Below are positions 18,547 through 29,913 of a DNA stretch of 64,000 nucleotides, in pieces. Each line of letters starts with the position of its first letter. Positions within the stretch are counted from its first letter, which is position 1. The notes under the pieces are model-generated. The model searched no databases, was not told the DNA's origin, and saw nothing but the letters and a program-made list of their open reading frames with translations. The stretch is from assembly GCF_029222905.1 (NCBI RefSeq), contig NZ_JARHUE010000005.1, positions 124,001 to 188,000 on the forward strand. The letters run 5' to 3'. Both the position numbers and the translations under genes were made by a program. The DNA comes from Neptuniibacter sp. CAU 1671. Lineage in GTDB: Bacteria > Pseudomonadota > Gammaproteobacteria > Pseudomonadales > Balneatricaceae.

Positions 18547-19173
18547 ATGGGTCGTCACCATCCGCCGCGCCAAAAACACAGTCCAGTCACCACCTCATCT
18601 CTGCGTATCATCGCGGGCGAATGGCGCGGGCGCAGGCTGGAATTTGCGGCAACCGACGGCCTGAGACCCACCCCGGACCGGGTAAGAGAGACCCTGTTCA
18701 ACTGGCTGCAACCCTTTCTGAGTGGCGCCCGTTGTCTGGATCTGTTTGCTGGCAGCGGCGCACTGGGGCTGGAGGCCCTGTCACGCGGCGCGGTCTCCAC
18801 CACTTTTGTCGACCGCGAACCTCTCTCATGCCGTGCATTGCAAAGCAATCTGCAAAAACTGAAAGCGGATAACGCCGAGGTCATTCAGGCATCTGTGCTG
18901 GATTGGCTGCAACAGCGCATCACTGATCTGGAGCCGCGCTACGATCTGGTGTTTATGGACCCACCCTACCGACAAGATCTGATCCGACCCTGCTGCGAAC
19001 TGCTGGAACAGCATAATCTGCTGGCAGACAACGCCATTATCTACGTAGAAACAGAATCGGAACTATCAGAGAGAGTCGTACCTGAACATTGGCGGGAGCA
19101 CCGCAGCAAACAGAGCGGGCAGGTCAGTTACCGGCTCTATATCCGCGAAGCCCCTGCAGGTGAATCAACCTAA
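18547..19173 (+). CDS. rsmD: 16S rRNA (guanine-966-N2)-methyltransferase
   Basis: 208 residues from ATG 18547, with CAGGAG six bases upstream. RsmD methylates G966 of 16S rRNA. LRIIAGEWRGRRL near the N-terminus, LDLFAGSGALGLEALSRG (SAM motif) and MDPPY (catalytic motif IV) are diagnostic. It follows the M16-like gene by 13 bases. Its stop overlaps the convergent M48 gene by four bases. Confidence 0.95.
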   Translation: MGRHHPPRQKHSPVTTSSLRIIAGEWRGRRLEFAATDGLRPTPDRVRETLFNWLQPFLSGARCLDLFAGSGALGLEALSRGAVSTTFVDREPLSCRALQSNLQKLKADNAEVIQASVLDWLQQRITDLEPRYDLVFMDPPYRQDLIRPCCELLEQHNLLADNAIIYVETESELSERVVPEHWREHRSKQSGQVSYRLYIREAPAGEST

Positions 19174-20417
19174 CGCGGCAGCGCGTCGTCCAGATAAAAC
19201 TTGCCCGGCAACTGTTTTAGCTGCTCCACCGTGAGATCGTCCGGCAGGCGGAATCGGGCAACAAATACCTGCCCCGGCTTTACCAGACCCTCAACATGGG
19301 CCACATAACGCAGCACCTTGTCATCCCGTTTGACCATAATGCCCATGACCACACCCTGCAGGGCAGGCTGACGGGCCTGATACAACCAGCGTGTTTCCAG
19401 CAGATGCGGTTCTACCGCCGTCATCTTTTCCAGCTTCAGACTGGCTTCAACCGCTTTGACAAACTGACTGCGGGCCGCCTGGCGCTGCTCTTCCTGTTTA
19501 GCGGTTTCATGATCAACATAGGCACCCAAGGCAGTGCCCAGTAGGGCAGCAAGCCCACCGCCGTCCCCGGCGGCAGCGCCCTGTCGTTTCTGCCAGAGCA
19601 CATTGTTTTCCAGCAGCGCTGCATGGTCAGGATTGATCTGATCACGTCGGTAATAGGTTTTAACGGCATCACCCACCGTTTTGGCTTCTTCAAAACGCTC
19701 GGCATTCACCGGATGATCGTGATTAAACAGCGCCCGGGCATTGCCCTCTTCCGTGTATTTACGCTGCCAGATCCGGCTGGCCGCCAAAGGGTCATAACCG
19801 GCCAAAGCACAATAAAGAATGCCGATCCGATCCGCTTCGCGTTCATTCTCATGGGTAAAGGCCGCCTGATAACTGCTGCGACGGGCTGAACTGGAGCCGG
19901 TCAGAGCCGTCAGCTGACTCATAGTGCGACGCTCAAAGGCGTGATTGGCCACCGTATGCGCAATTTCATGGGCCACCACCGCCGCCAGTTCAGCATCATC
20001 TTTGACGCTGTTCATCAGGCCGGAAAACACCACAATGTAAGTTCCACCGGTGGTGAACGCATTGAACTGCTCATTTTTGATCAGGATCGGCTGCCAGCGC
20101 TCCTGACTCAGGTGCGAAACCCGATGCACCCGGTCGAATACCCGCACCAGACGTTGATACTGTGCTTTATCCACCTGTTCATTAATGCCACGCCCCGCTT
20201 TTTTTTCCTGCGCGATGACTTGTTCTACGTAGGCATTGCCTGCTTCTATCTGGGCTTTGCGGTCCGCCAGACTGAGACTGCGCCGCCCGGTAACCCGGTC
20301 CTCTTCACTGACCGCTTCAGCCACCTGATAGAGACTCTGATCCACCCGCTGCAGGGTCTGACAACCGGATAAACCTAAGCAGAGAAGCACTAAAGCACCT
20401 GAAATCCTTAAGGGCAT
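19170..20417 (-). CDS. M48-family metallopeptidase lipoprotein
   Basis: 415 residues. A lipoprotein signal ends in LSGC (Cys19). The zinc-binding motif HEIAH lies near residue 150 with a downstream glutamate in ENEREADRIG, giving an M48B-type catalytic core (about 90-240). The C-terminal third resembles no known domain to me. Relatives such as LoiP and BepA act in outer-membrane quality control, so a periplasm-facing role is likely. The divergent coaD promoter region separates the two genes. Confidence 0.85.
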   Translation of the reverse strand: MPLRISGALVLLCLGLSGCQTLQRVDQSLYQVAEAVSEEDRVTGRRSLSLADRKAQIEAGNAYVEQVIAQEKKAGRGINEQVDKAQYQRLVRVFDRVHRVSHLSQERWQPILIKNEQFNAFTTGGTYIVVFSGLMNSVKDDAELAAVVAHEIAHTVANHAFERRTMSQLTALTGSSSARRSSYQAAFTHENEREADRIGILYCALAGYDPLAASRIWQRKYTEEGNARALFNHDHPVNAERFEEAKTVGDAVKTYYRRDQINPDHAALLENNVLWQKRQGAAAGDGGGLAALLGTALGAYVDHETAKQEEQRQAARSQFVKAVEASLKLEKMTAVEPHLLETRWLYQARQPALQGVVMGIMVKRDDKVLRYVAHVEGLVKPGQVFVARFRLPDDLTVEQLKQLPGKFYLDDALPR

Positions 20418-20565
20418 TGCAAAATTTCCTTTCTAATTTATTCCAAAATAATATATTAAAAATTATTTTTATAACTGGATGGATATTCAACCATCGTTTA
20501 TAGTGTTTGTGCGCGATTGCCATTTCGGCTAAGATTCCGCGCTTGCACATTTTGCTAGTATGTAA

Positions 20566-21072
<507 letters not shown>

Positions 21073-21082
21073 CCCTAGATAG

Positions 21083-21352
<270 letters not shown>

Positions 21353-21372
21353 GCGTCAATCCGCTCTGGCAC

Positions 21373-21402
21373 AAAAAAGCCGATCAAATGATCGGCTTTT
21401 TT
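21373..21402. terminator. Bidirectional intrinsic terminator
   Basis: AAAAAAGCCGATCA, AA, TGATCGGCTTTTTT: a long perfect stem with A/T tracts, between the convergent ferredoxin and DUF501 genes. Confidence 0.92.
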
Positions 21403-21409
21403 ATTGTGT

Positions 21410-21931
21410 TTATTCTGGCTCCGACCAAATGCTATTAAGCTGAAACTGCTGATCCAGTCGTCGCCCCACCGCACTGCCCGCCACCATATGAAACGCATAC
21501 TGCATATGCAGACAGCGGATTTTGTCCCAATGCCGAATGCCGCCAATACCGTATTGATTAAATAACTCGGTAAAACCGCGCTCCTCAATCCGCTGCCGGT
21601 CTTCTGCTGCCATTAACTGCCAGCGCAGATCCACATAACGCTGCTGATCGGCCAGATGCTCAGCCAGGAAATCCGGCTCAGCCTGCAGCGCCTGCTCCAG
21701 CTGTTTCACTGTGCCTGCGGTTTCAATCTCGGCAATCGCCTGATACAGAACCGGGCTGCTCAGCCAAAACAACGTTGGGAAGGGTTCATCATCCACCAGC
21801 GAGCGCATCTGCAGCACTAACGGCTCTCCTGCTGACGATGACACAGCAATACCCACAAGGCCGCGTGGCTCACGCCCAAGCTGGGTTTTGATGATCGCTT
21901 GTTGTTCTGGTGTGATATTCGCGTGCTGCAT
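21410..21931 (-). CDS. DUF501-domain protein
   Basis: 173 residues from ATG 21931 (MQHANITPEQQ), whose A overlaps the recG stop codon (TAATG), so coupled translation is likely. The order GREPRGLVGIAV, PFPTLFWLSSP and GIGGIRHWDKIRCLHMQYAFHM is characteristic of DUF501, a conserved bacterial family of unknown function. The conserved His and Cys near the end hint at a catalytic or metal site, but no activity is known. Confidence 0.82.
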   Translation of the reverse strand: MQHANITPEQQAIIKTQLGREPRGLVGIAVSSSAGEPLVLQMRSLVDDEPFPTLFWLSSPVLYQAIAEIETAGTVKQLEQALQAEPDFLAEHLADQQRYVDLRWQLMAAEDRQRIEERGFTELFNQYGIGGIRHWDKIRCLHMQYAFHMVAGSAVGRRLDQQFQLNSIWSEPE

Positions 21932-24009
21932 TACACATTGCCGTAATTTTCTGCGTGACCCAACCAGCGTTGGATCAACTGATCCACCTGCTCGGGCCAC
22001 TGCTGCATCGGTTCTGCCAGGGTACGGATACGGGTCAGCATATCGGCATCGCGTTGCAGGTCAGCCATTCGGAATTGCATGACACCGGTCTGTCGGGTGC
22101 CAAGCACTTCACCCGGGCCGCGCAGCTCCAGATCCTTCTCGGCAATCTTGAAGCCATCGCTGGTTTCCCGCATCACTTTGAGCCGTTCACGTCCCTGACG
22201 TGAGAGCGGCGCATGGTACATGAGAACGCAGTGACTTTCGACCGAACCTCGCCCAACCCGACCCCGTAATTGATGCAACTGGGCTAACCCCAGACGTTCC
22301 GGATTTTCGATGATCATCACGCTGGCATTGGGCACATCGACCCCCACCTCTATAACCGTGGTAGCCACCAGCAGATCCAGTTCAGCCGCCTTGAAAGCCT
22401 GCATCACACTGGTTTTTTCAGCCGGTTTCATTCGCCCATGTACCAGCCCGATACGCAGCTCCGGCAGTGTTTCTTTCAGTGATTCAGCCGTGACCTCTGC
22501 CGCCTGGCATTGCAGTGCTTCTGACTCTTCAATCAAGGTACAGACCCAATACACCTGTCGCTGTTCAGCACAGGCAGCGCGTACCCGTTCAATCACCTGA
22601 TCACGCCGGGTATCTTCAATCACCACGGTGTTCACTGGCGTTCGGCCCGGCGGCAGCTCATCAATAATGGAACAGTCCAGATCGGCGTAGGCACTCATGG
22701 TCAGCGTCCGCGGAATCGGTGTCGCCGTCATAATTAGCTGATGCGGCACCCGCCCCTGCTGGCGTCCCTTTTCCCGTAACGACAGGCGCTGATGTACACC
22801 AAAACGATGCTGTTCATCAATCACCACCACACCCAACCGGGCAAAGGTCACTTCATCCTGAAACAGAGCATGGGTGCCCACCACCACGACGGCACGACCG
22901 GAAGCTATCGCCTCCAGCTGCGCCTGACGTGCTTTACCTTTGAGTTTGCCTGCCAGCCAGGCCACTTCGATACCCAGTGGCTCCAGCCAACGGCTGAAAT
23001 TAATAAAGTGCTGTTCTGCCAGAATTTCTGTCGGCGCCATCACCGCCGCCTGATAGTCACCTTCTACCGCCTGCAATGCCGACAGAGCCGCCACCACGGT
23101 TTTACCTGATCCTACATCACCCTGCACCAACCGGAGCATTGGATAGGGCTGGCTCAAATCAGCAGATATTTCCTGAGCCACCCGAGTCTGGGCATTCGTC
23201 AGTGGGAAAGGTAACTGGCTTAAAAAGGCCTGGGTCAGATGTCCTGAAGGTTCAAGCACCGGCGCACCCACCTGACGGGTCTGCTGACGCAGCTTCAGCA
23301 ACGACAGGTGATGGGCCAGCAGCTCCTCAAAAGCCAATCGACGTTGCGCGGGGTGCAGCCCTTCCAGTAACAGATGCTGGTCTGCATCCACAGGCGGTCT
23401 ATGCAGATACAGCAGAGCATCACGCAGTGCCGGAAACTGCCAGTTCTGGCGTAACACTTCAGGGATCAGCTCGGTGATATCCCCCTGCAGCAACTGCGTC
23501 AGCGCCTGCTCAATCAGGCTGCGCAGACGCGCCTGATGCAAGCCTTCAGTTGTGGGGTACACCGGTGTCAGATGCTCCTCGACCGGATTTAACTCGGAAT
23601 CACTGATACGGCTGTATTCAGGATGCACCAGCTCCAGTCCGGCCGGGCCGGGTCTGACTTCGCCAAAACAGCGCAGCCGCGTGCCTGGGGTCAGGTTATT
23701 TTTCTGGGCGGCCGAGAAATGAAAAAACCGCAGGGTGACAGAACCAGTGCCATCCTGTAAGCGACAGAGCAGGCTGCGACGACGGCCCTGCTGGATATCA
23801 CAGAGTTTGACTTCGCCTTCAATGACACATTCATCCCCCGGGCGCAAAGCACCCAGCGGCACCACCCGGCTGCGGTCCTGATAGCGTAATGGCAGATGAA
23901 ACAGCAGATCCTGCAGATTCAGGATATTAAGACGTTTGAGCTTTTCTGCCACCGCCGCACCGACCCCTTTGAGACTGCTGACAGACACGTCAGCCAGCAG
24001 ATGGCTCAT
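21931..24009 (-). CDS. recG: ATP-dependent DNA helicase RecG
   Basis: 692 residues, the usual size. RecG remodels stalled forks and branched DNA. An N-terminal wedge (OB-fold) domain (about 1-240) precedes the superfamily 2 motor: Walker A GDVGSGKTVVA (near 296), Walker B variant DEQHRFG, TATPIPRT, and motif VI QLRGRVGRG. It overlaps oxyR by four bases (ATGA) and the DUF501 gene by one. The oxyR-recG pairing is also known in Pseudomonas. Confidence 0.97.
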   Translation of the reverse strand: MSHLLADVSVSSLKGVGAAVAEKLKRLNILNLQDLLFHLPLRYQDRSRVVPLGALRPGDECVIEGEVKLCDIQQGRRRSLLCRLQDGTGSVTLRFFHFSAAQKNNLTPGTRLRCFGEVRPGPAGLELVHPEYSRISDSELNPVEEHLTPVYPTTEGLHQARLRSLIEQALTQLLQGDITELIPEVLRQNWQFPALRDALLYLHRPPVDADQHLLLEGLHPAQRRLAFEELLAHHLSLLKLRQQTRQVGAPVLEPSGHLTQAFLSQLPFPLTNAQTRVAQEISADLSQPYPMLRLVQGDVGSGKTVVAALSALQAVEGDYQAAVMAPTEILAEQHFINFSRWLEPLGIEVAWLAGKLKGKARQAQLEAIASGRAVVVVGTHALFQDEVTFARLGVVVIDEQHRFGVHQRLSLREKGRQQGRVPHQLIMTATPIPRTLTMSAYADLDCSIIDELPPGRTPVNTVVIEDTRRDQVIERVRAACAEQRQVYWVCTLIEESEALQCQAAEVTAESLKETLPELRIGLVHGRMKPAEKTSVMQAFKAAELDLLVATTVIEVGVDVPNASVMIIENPERLGLAQLHQLRGRVGRGSVESHCVLMYHAPLSRQGRERLKVMRETSDGFKIAEKDLELRGPGEVLGTRQTGVMQFRMADLQRDADMLTRIRTLAEPMQQWPEQVDQLIQRWLGHAENYGNV

Positions 24010-24911
24010 TTATTTTGAGCCAGGCCGCATTTGCCGATGGCGTCAATCAACACATCAATCGCCTGAGGCCTCGGGAAGCTGGCACGCCAGGCTATCGCCA
24101 CAGTACGTTTTGGTGCTGGCGCTTTAAAGGGCCGCGAGACCACCATCTCACTCTGCCGGTCCAGTTGCAGGGCGGAGATTGGCAGTACCGAACAACCCAG
24201 GCCTGAACTGACCATCATGCGAATGGTCTCCAGCGAACTACCCTCGGTAATGGTGTGCTGGTCGTGCAAGGTCTGATTCAGGCTGGGGCAGGACTCCAAC
24301 ACCTGATCACGGAAACAGTGGCCTTCACCCAATAACAGTAACGGCGTTTCCGGCAGCAACTCACTGTCAATTTCCTTACGACTGGCCCAGGGATGTTCTC
24401 TGGGCATCAGCATCTCAAAGGCCTCATCGTATAACGGCCGGGTCACGATATCCGGCTCATTGAAAGGCAGAGCCACAATCACCGCATCCAGATCGCCATT
24501 GCGAATTTTGTGTCGCAAATTCTCAGTGAAGTTTTCTTCTATATACAGCGGCATGTGAGGCGCCAGTGCCTGTACCTGGGGGATCAGATGCGGGAACAGA
24601 TAGGGGCCGATGGTGTAGATAGCGCCGACGCGTAGCGGGCTTTTCAGCTGATCCTTGCCCTCATGGGCCAGATCCTTGATGGTTTCAGCCTGCTCCAGCA
24701 CCCGCTGGGCCTGCTGCACCACCTTGGCACCCACCGGCGTCACCTTGACTGAATTTTTGCTGCGCTCAAACAGCGCCACACCCAGCTCGTCCTCAAGCTT
24801 TTTAACCGCAATCGAGAGGGTAGGCTGACTGACAAAACACTTTTCTGCCGCATGCCCAAAATGCTGCTCGCGGGCCAGGGTAACGATGTAACGCAACTCA
24901 GTCAGGGTCAT
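24006..24911 (-). CDS. oxyR: Hydrogen-peroxide sensor regulator OxyR
   Basis: 301 residues, a LysR-type regulator: N-terminal winged helix-turn-helix (1-65), then a two-lobe effector domain. The redox pair sits in GHCFRDQVLESC, two cysteines nine residues apart as in E. coli Cys199/Cys208, which makes this OxyR rather than a generic LysR protein. Peroxide oxidises the pair and activates targets such as katG; a katG gene lies at 45.9 kb in this window. Confidence 0.95.
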   Translation of the reverse strand: MTLTELRYIVTLAREQHFGHAAEKCFVSQPTLSIAVKKLEDELGVALFERSKNSVKVTPVGAKVVQQAQRVLEQAETIKDLAHEGKDQLKSPLRVGAIYTIGPYLFPHLIPQVQALAPHMPLYIEENFTENLRHKIRNGDLDAVIVALPFNEPDIVTRPLYDEAFEMLMPREHPWASRKEIDSELLPETPLLLLGEGHCFRDQVLESCPSLNQTLHDQHTITEGSSLETIRMMVSSGLGCSVLPISALQLDRQSEMVVSRPFKAPAPKRTVAIAWRASFPRPQAIDVLIDAIGKCGLAQNK

Positions 24912-24961
24912 TAGTGCAGTCCTTTGTTATTATCGGGTACTGAATCTACGGAGTAATCCCC

Positions 24962-25822
24962 ATGTCTGAATCGCTAACCATTCTTATCGCTGGCTGTGGT
25001 GACGTTGGCACCACACTGGGACAACAACTGGCTGCCCAAGGCCATCGAGTAATCGGATTACGACGCGATATCAGCAAACTGCCTCCGGAGATCGAAGGTA
25101 TCGCGGCAGACCTGGCTCAACCTGATAAATTGAAACTATCACTCAGCGCCCTGTCAAGCTGTGATCTGCTGGTTTATAGCGCGGCAGCTTCATTACCGGG
25201 CGAAGATGGCTACCGAATCGCCTATACCGAGGGTCCACAGCATGTGCTGAATGCTCTGCCGGTGAAACCAAAACAGCTGTTTTTTACCTCCAGTACCGGC
25301 GTCTATCATCAGGATGATGATAGCTCGGTCAATGAAGACAGCCCGTGTTTGCCTTCCGGTTTTCGTGGCCAGTTGATGCGTCAGGCAGAAATCAATCTGC
25401 TTGAGCAGTCTATTCCTGCCACGGTTGTGCGTTTCAGCGGCATCTATGGTCCGGGGCGCAATCACCTGCTACGCAGTGTACTGGATGGCAAAGTGGCACC
25501 AGAAACACCCACCCAGTTCAGTAACCGGATTCATCGGGATGACTGTGCTGGTGTGCTTTATCATCTGATCCAACGCTGGCAACAGGGTTTAGCGCTTGAG
25601 CCGATCTATCTGGCCAGTGATGACTGTCCGGTCAGCATGTACGAAATTACTCATTGGTTGGCAGATCAGCTTGGTGTCACGCCAACAGAGGAACATCTGG
25701 CAAGACGCGCGGGCAGCAAACGCTGTGATAACCGCCGGCTCAAGGCCAGCGGTTACAGGTTTAAATTTCCGGATTACAAAAGCGGCTATACGCCGATTGT
25801 GGCGGAATTTCTGGCGGGCTGA
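24962..25822 (+). CDS. NAD(P)-dependent epimerase/dehydratase-like SDR protein (YeeZ type)
   Basis: 286 residues with a Rossmann loop GCGDVGTTLGQQLAAQG near 11 and the extended-SDR substrate region (TSSTGVYHQ, then RFSGIYGPGR). The usual Tyr-x-x-x-Lys dyad is not evident, as in YeeZ-like proteins, so catalysis is uncertain. It is divergent from oxyR with a 50-base gap and abuts the convergent ppk1 stop. Substrate unknown. Confidence 0.75.
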   Translation: MSESLTILIAGCGDVGTTLGQQLAAQGHRVIGLRRDISKLPPEIEGIAADLAQPDKLKLSLSALSSCDLLVYSAAASLPGEDGYRIAYTEGPQHVLNALPVKPKQLFFTSSTGVYHQDDDSSVNEDSPCLPSGFRGQLMRQAEINLLEQSIPATVVRFSGIYGPGRNHLLRSVLDGKVAPETPTQFSNRIHRDDCAGVLYHLIQRWQQGLALEPIYLASDDCPVSMYEITHWLADQLGVTPTEEHLARRAGSKRCDNRRLKASGYRFKFPDYKSGYTPIVAEFLAG

Positions 25823-28009
25823 TTATTTGGCGTAGGTTTCCAGCAGATACTTCTGCGCGGAAAACAGCTCTTCGCCTTCAGCCGGTTTGTTCTGGATATA
25901 ACTGCCATCAGCATGCAGTTCCCAGCTTTCGCAGTTGTCCTGCATATAACAATCCAGCTCTTTTTTGATCCGATCGGCCTGCTTGCCCGTCACCTGAAAA
26001 CCGGTTTCTACCCGGTGCAGCATATTGCGCTCCATCCAGTCGGCACTGGAGCAGAAGATCTCCGGCTTGCCATGGTTGCCGAAATAATAAACCCGGGTAT
26101 GTTCCAGGAAACGGCCGATGATTGAACGTACCCGAATGTTATCGGACAAGCCCGGTATCCCCGGACGCAAACGGCACATACCACGGATAATCAGCTCGAC
26201 CTTCACCCCTGCGGCAGAGGCTTCATAGAGGGCACGGATCATTTTGGGTTCGGTCAGGCCATTCACTTTCACCATGATATGGCCGGGTTTGCCAGCTTTG
26301 GCCAGCTCTGCTTCCCGTTTGATCAGCTCAATCATCCGGCTGTGCAGTGTAAACGGCGCGGTCAGCAGGCGTTTCAGCTTCTGGATTTTGCCCATACCGG
26401 TAAGCTGCTGGAAAACCTTATGCACATCCTCGCCGATATCCTGATCCCGGGTCAGCAGGCTGTAATCGGTGTAGAGACGCGCCGTGCCTGAATGGTAATT
26501 ACCGGTGCCCAGATGAGAGTAACGCACCAGCTCATTGCCCTCTTCACGCACAATCAGCATCGCCTTGGCGTGGCACTTGTAACCCACCACGCCGTAGACC
26601 ACCAGACATCCGGCTTCCTGCAGGCGAGACGCCAGATGCAGGTTACTCTCCTCATCAAACCGGGCACGCAGTTCGATAACCACCGTGACCTCTTTCCCGC
26701 TGCGGGCCGCTTCCACCAGCGCGTTCACAATGTCGGATTTGACGCCAGTACGGTAGAGGGTCTGTTTGATCGCCACCACATCAGAGTCTTTGGCCGCCTG
26801 ACGCAACAGATCCACCACCGGCGCAAAGGACTGGAACGGATGCAACAGCAGCATGTCGCTTTGCTTCAGCGCATCAAACACCGTCTCTGACGCTTTCAGT
26901 TTGCCCGGTACGCCCGGAGAGAAGGGTTTCCAACGCAGTTCATTGCGCTCCACCAGCTCACGCACAGCCATCAGACGGGTCAGGTTAACCGGGCCATCTA
27001 CCCGGTAGGTCTGGCTTTCATCCAGCTTAAATTCGCTCTGCAAGAACCGGATAAGCTCTTCCGGGGTACGGTTATCCACCTCAAGCCGCACCGCATCACC
27101 AAACTTACGGGAGTGCAGCTCACCCCGCAGGGTGTTGGCCAGGTCTTCAACCTCTTCCACATCAAAGTTCATATCCGCATTACGGGTGATACGGAACTGA
27201 TAACAACCCTTCACCTGCATGCCAGGGAACAGTTCTTCGGCAAATTCGTGAATAATTGAGGAGAGGAAGATCAGATTATCACCGCCTTCGCACAGCTCAT
27301 CCGGCAGGCGGATCAGCCGAGGCAGAGAACGCGGTGCAGGAATGATCGCCAGACCGGTCTGGCGGCCAAACGCATCTTTACCGTCCAGCTCGACAATGAA
27401 GTTGAGGCTTTTGTTGACCAGTCGGGGGAAGGGATGAGAAGGGTCAAGACCCACCGGACTGATCACCGGCACCACCTTCTCCTGAAAGTATTTGTTCACC
27501 CACTCACGCTGCGGATCGGTCCAGACCCGACGACGCAGGAAGTGGATCTGTTCCAGCTCCATGGCCGGGAACAGGATCTCATTCAGAATCTTGTACTGGC
27601 GTTCCACCGTGGCATGACAGATCTCGCTGATACGCTCCAGTACCTTTTTCGGGTGCATCGCATCCGGCCCAACCACTTCGCGGCCATACTTCAGCTGAGT
27701 GATCTGTTCAGCCACCCTGATTTCAAAGAACTCGTCCAGATTACTGGAGAAAATCAGCAGGAACATCAGCCGTTCCAGCAGCGGATGTTTTTCCTCCAGC
27801 GCCTGTTCAAGTACGCGGATATTAAACTGCAAATGACTCAGCTCACGGTTGATGTATAGCTCCGGTGCTTTGAGATCCACCGGCGGCTCTTCAACCTCCT
27901 GCTCCGTGATACAGACAACCTCACGGCTTTCCAACAGCGCGGCGGCTGCCGCGTTGGGATCAAGCTCAACCGTTTCGGAGGAAATCTGTGCGGTTGTTAA
28001 TTCAGTCAT
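25823..28009 (-). CDS. ppk1: Polyphosphate kinase 1
   Basis: 728 residues. PPK1 polymerises the ATP gamma-phosphate into inorganic polyphosphate at the inner membrane. The N-terminal helical region includes INRELSHLQFNIRVLEQA. The histidine that is autophosphorylated lies in VRYSHLGTGNYH, and YGVVGYKCHAKAMLIVR supplies the second conserved His. The first about 45 residues are extra compared with E. coli. hemB lies 41 bases upstream on the same strand, a pairing seen in Pseudomonas. Confidence 0.96.
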   Translation of the reverse strand: MTELTTAQISSETVELDPNAAAAALLESREVVCITEQEVEEPPVDLKAPELYINRELSHLQFNIRVLEQALEEKHPLLERLMFLLIFSSNLDEFFEIRVAEQITQLKYGREVVGPDAMHPKKVLERISEICHATVERQYKILNEILFPAMELEQIHFLRRRVWTDPQREWVNKYFQEKVVPVISPVGLDPSHPFPRLVNKSLNFIVELDGKDAFGRQTGLAIIPAPRSLPRLIRLPDELCEGGDNLIFLSSIIHEFAEELFPGMQVKGCYQFRITRNADMNFDVEEVEDLANTLRGELHSRKFGDAVRLEVDNRTPEELIRFLQSEFKLDESQTYRVDGPVNLTRLMAVRELVERNELRWKPFSPGVPGKLKASETVFDALKQSDMLLLHPFQSFAPVVDLLRQAAKDSDVVAIKQTLYRTGVKSDIVNALVEAARSGKEVTVVIELRARFDEESNLHLASRLQEAGCLVVYGVVGYKCHAKAMLIVREEGNELVRYSHLGTGNYHSGTARLYTDYSLLTRDQDIGEDVHKVFQQLTGMGKIQKLKRLLTAPFTLHSRMIELIKREAELAKAGKPGHIMVKVNGLTEPKMIRALYEASAAGVKVELIIRGMCRLRPGIPGLSDNIRVRSIIGRFLEHTRVYYFGNHGKPEIFCSSADWMERNMLHRVETGFQVTGKQADRIKKELDCYMQDNCESWELHADGSYIQNKPAEGEELFSAQKYLLETYAK

Positions 28010-28050
28010 CTGCCACTATCTGCCAGTCATATCAGCCTGGGGCTGACACA

Positions 28051-29085
<1,035 letters not shown>

Positions 29086-29258
29086 TTAGACTGGATAATA
29101 GTTACAATTTGATGATTTCGGGAATCGAAAAGACCATGGTTTCATCATGGTAATGCAGTACATCTTATCGTAATCTTCGGATGTGTGAATATGACTGGGC
29201 GCAAAACCCCTTGTGGTTGAGCCACTTATTCTAAAAACCGAGACATACTCCAATAATT

Positions 29259-29912
29259 ATGAAAAAAATAGCGGTTATTCTGTCCGGTTGCGGCGTTTAC
29301 GACGGCTCTGAAATTTACGAGGCCGTGTTGACCCTGCTCCATTTAAGTCGTACCGGAGTCGCCTATCAATGCATGGCGCCCGATATAGAGCAGTTGCATG
29401 TTATCAACCATCATACCGGAGAGCCGGTTGAGGGCGAAGTTCGCAACGTATTGCAGGAATCGGCCCGTCTGGCCCGGGGAGAGATCATCAGCCTGGCCGA
29501 TGCCAATCCGGAAGACTATGACGGCCTGATCATTCCCGGCGGTTTTGGTGCCGCTAAAAACCTGTCCGATTTCGCACTCCAGGGCGGTGATGCTCAGGCT
29601 AACCCCGATGTTGTTGCATTCAGCCGCGCTATGCATGAAGCGGGCAAGCCAATTGGACTGATCTGCATTGCACCGGCACTGACACCATTGCTGATCGGCA
29701 AAGGGGTCACCTGCACCATCGGCAACGATACCGGTGTTGCATCAGCCATTGAGCAAATGGGCGGCAAACATAAAAACTGTCCTGTAAATGATATCGTGAT
29801 CGACGCGGCCCACCGTGTAGTCACCACGCCAGCCTATATGCTGGCCGGTTCGATTACAGAAGTCGATGCCGGCATTGCCCGCCTGGTTCAGGCCATGGTG
29901 GATCTGCTCTGA
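29259..29912 (+). CDS. elbB: ElbB/GlxI-like glyoxalase III family protein
   Basis: 217 residues of the DJ-1/PfpI superfamily, ElbB subgroup (originally tied to isoprenoid synthesis in E. coli). MKKIAVILSGCGVYDGSEI, GGFGAAKNL and the nucleophile-elbow cysteine in GLICIAPAL mark the family. Glyoxalase-like activity on methylglyoxal or glyoxal is known for some members. The next gene starts one base after its stop, so elbB heads an operon with three signalling and envelope genes, an unusual setting. Confidence 0.88.
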   Translation: MKKIAVILSGCGVYDGSEIYEAVLTLLHLSRTGVAYQCMAPDIEQLHVINHHTGEPVEGEVRNVLQESARLARGEIISLADANPEDYDGLIIPGGFGAAKNLSDFALQGGDAQANPDVVAFSRAMHEAGKPIGLICIAPALTPLLIGKGVTCTIGNDTGVASAIEQMGGKHKNCPVNDIVIDAAHRVVTTPAYMLAGSITEVDAGIARLVQAMVDLL

Positions 29913-29913
29913 C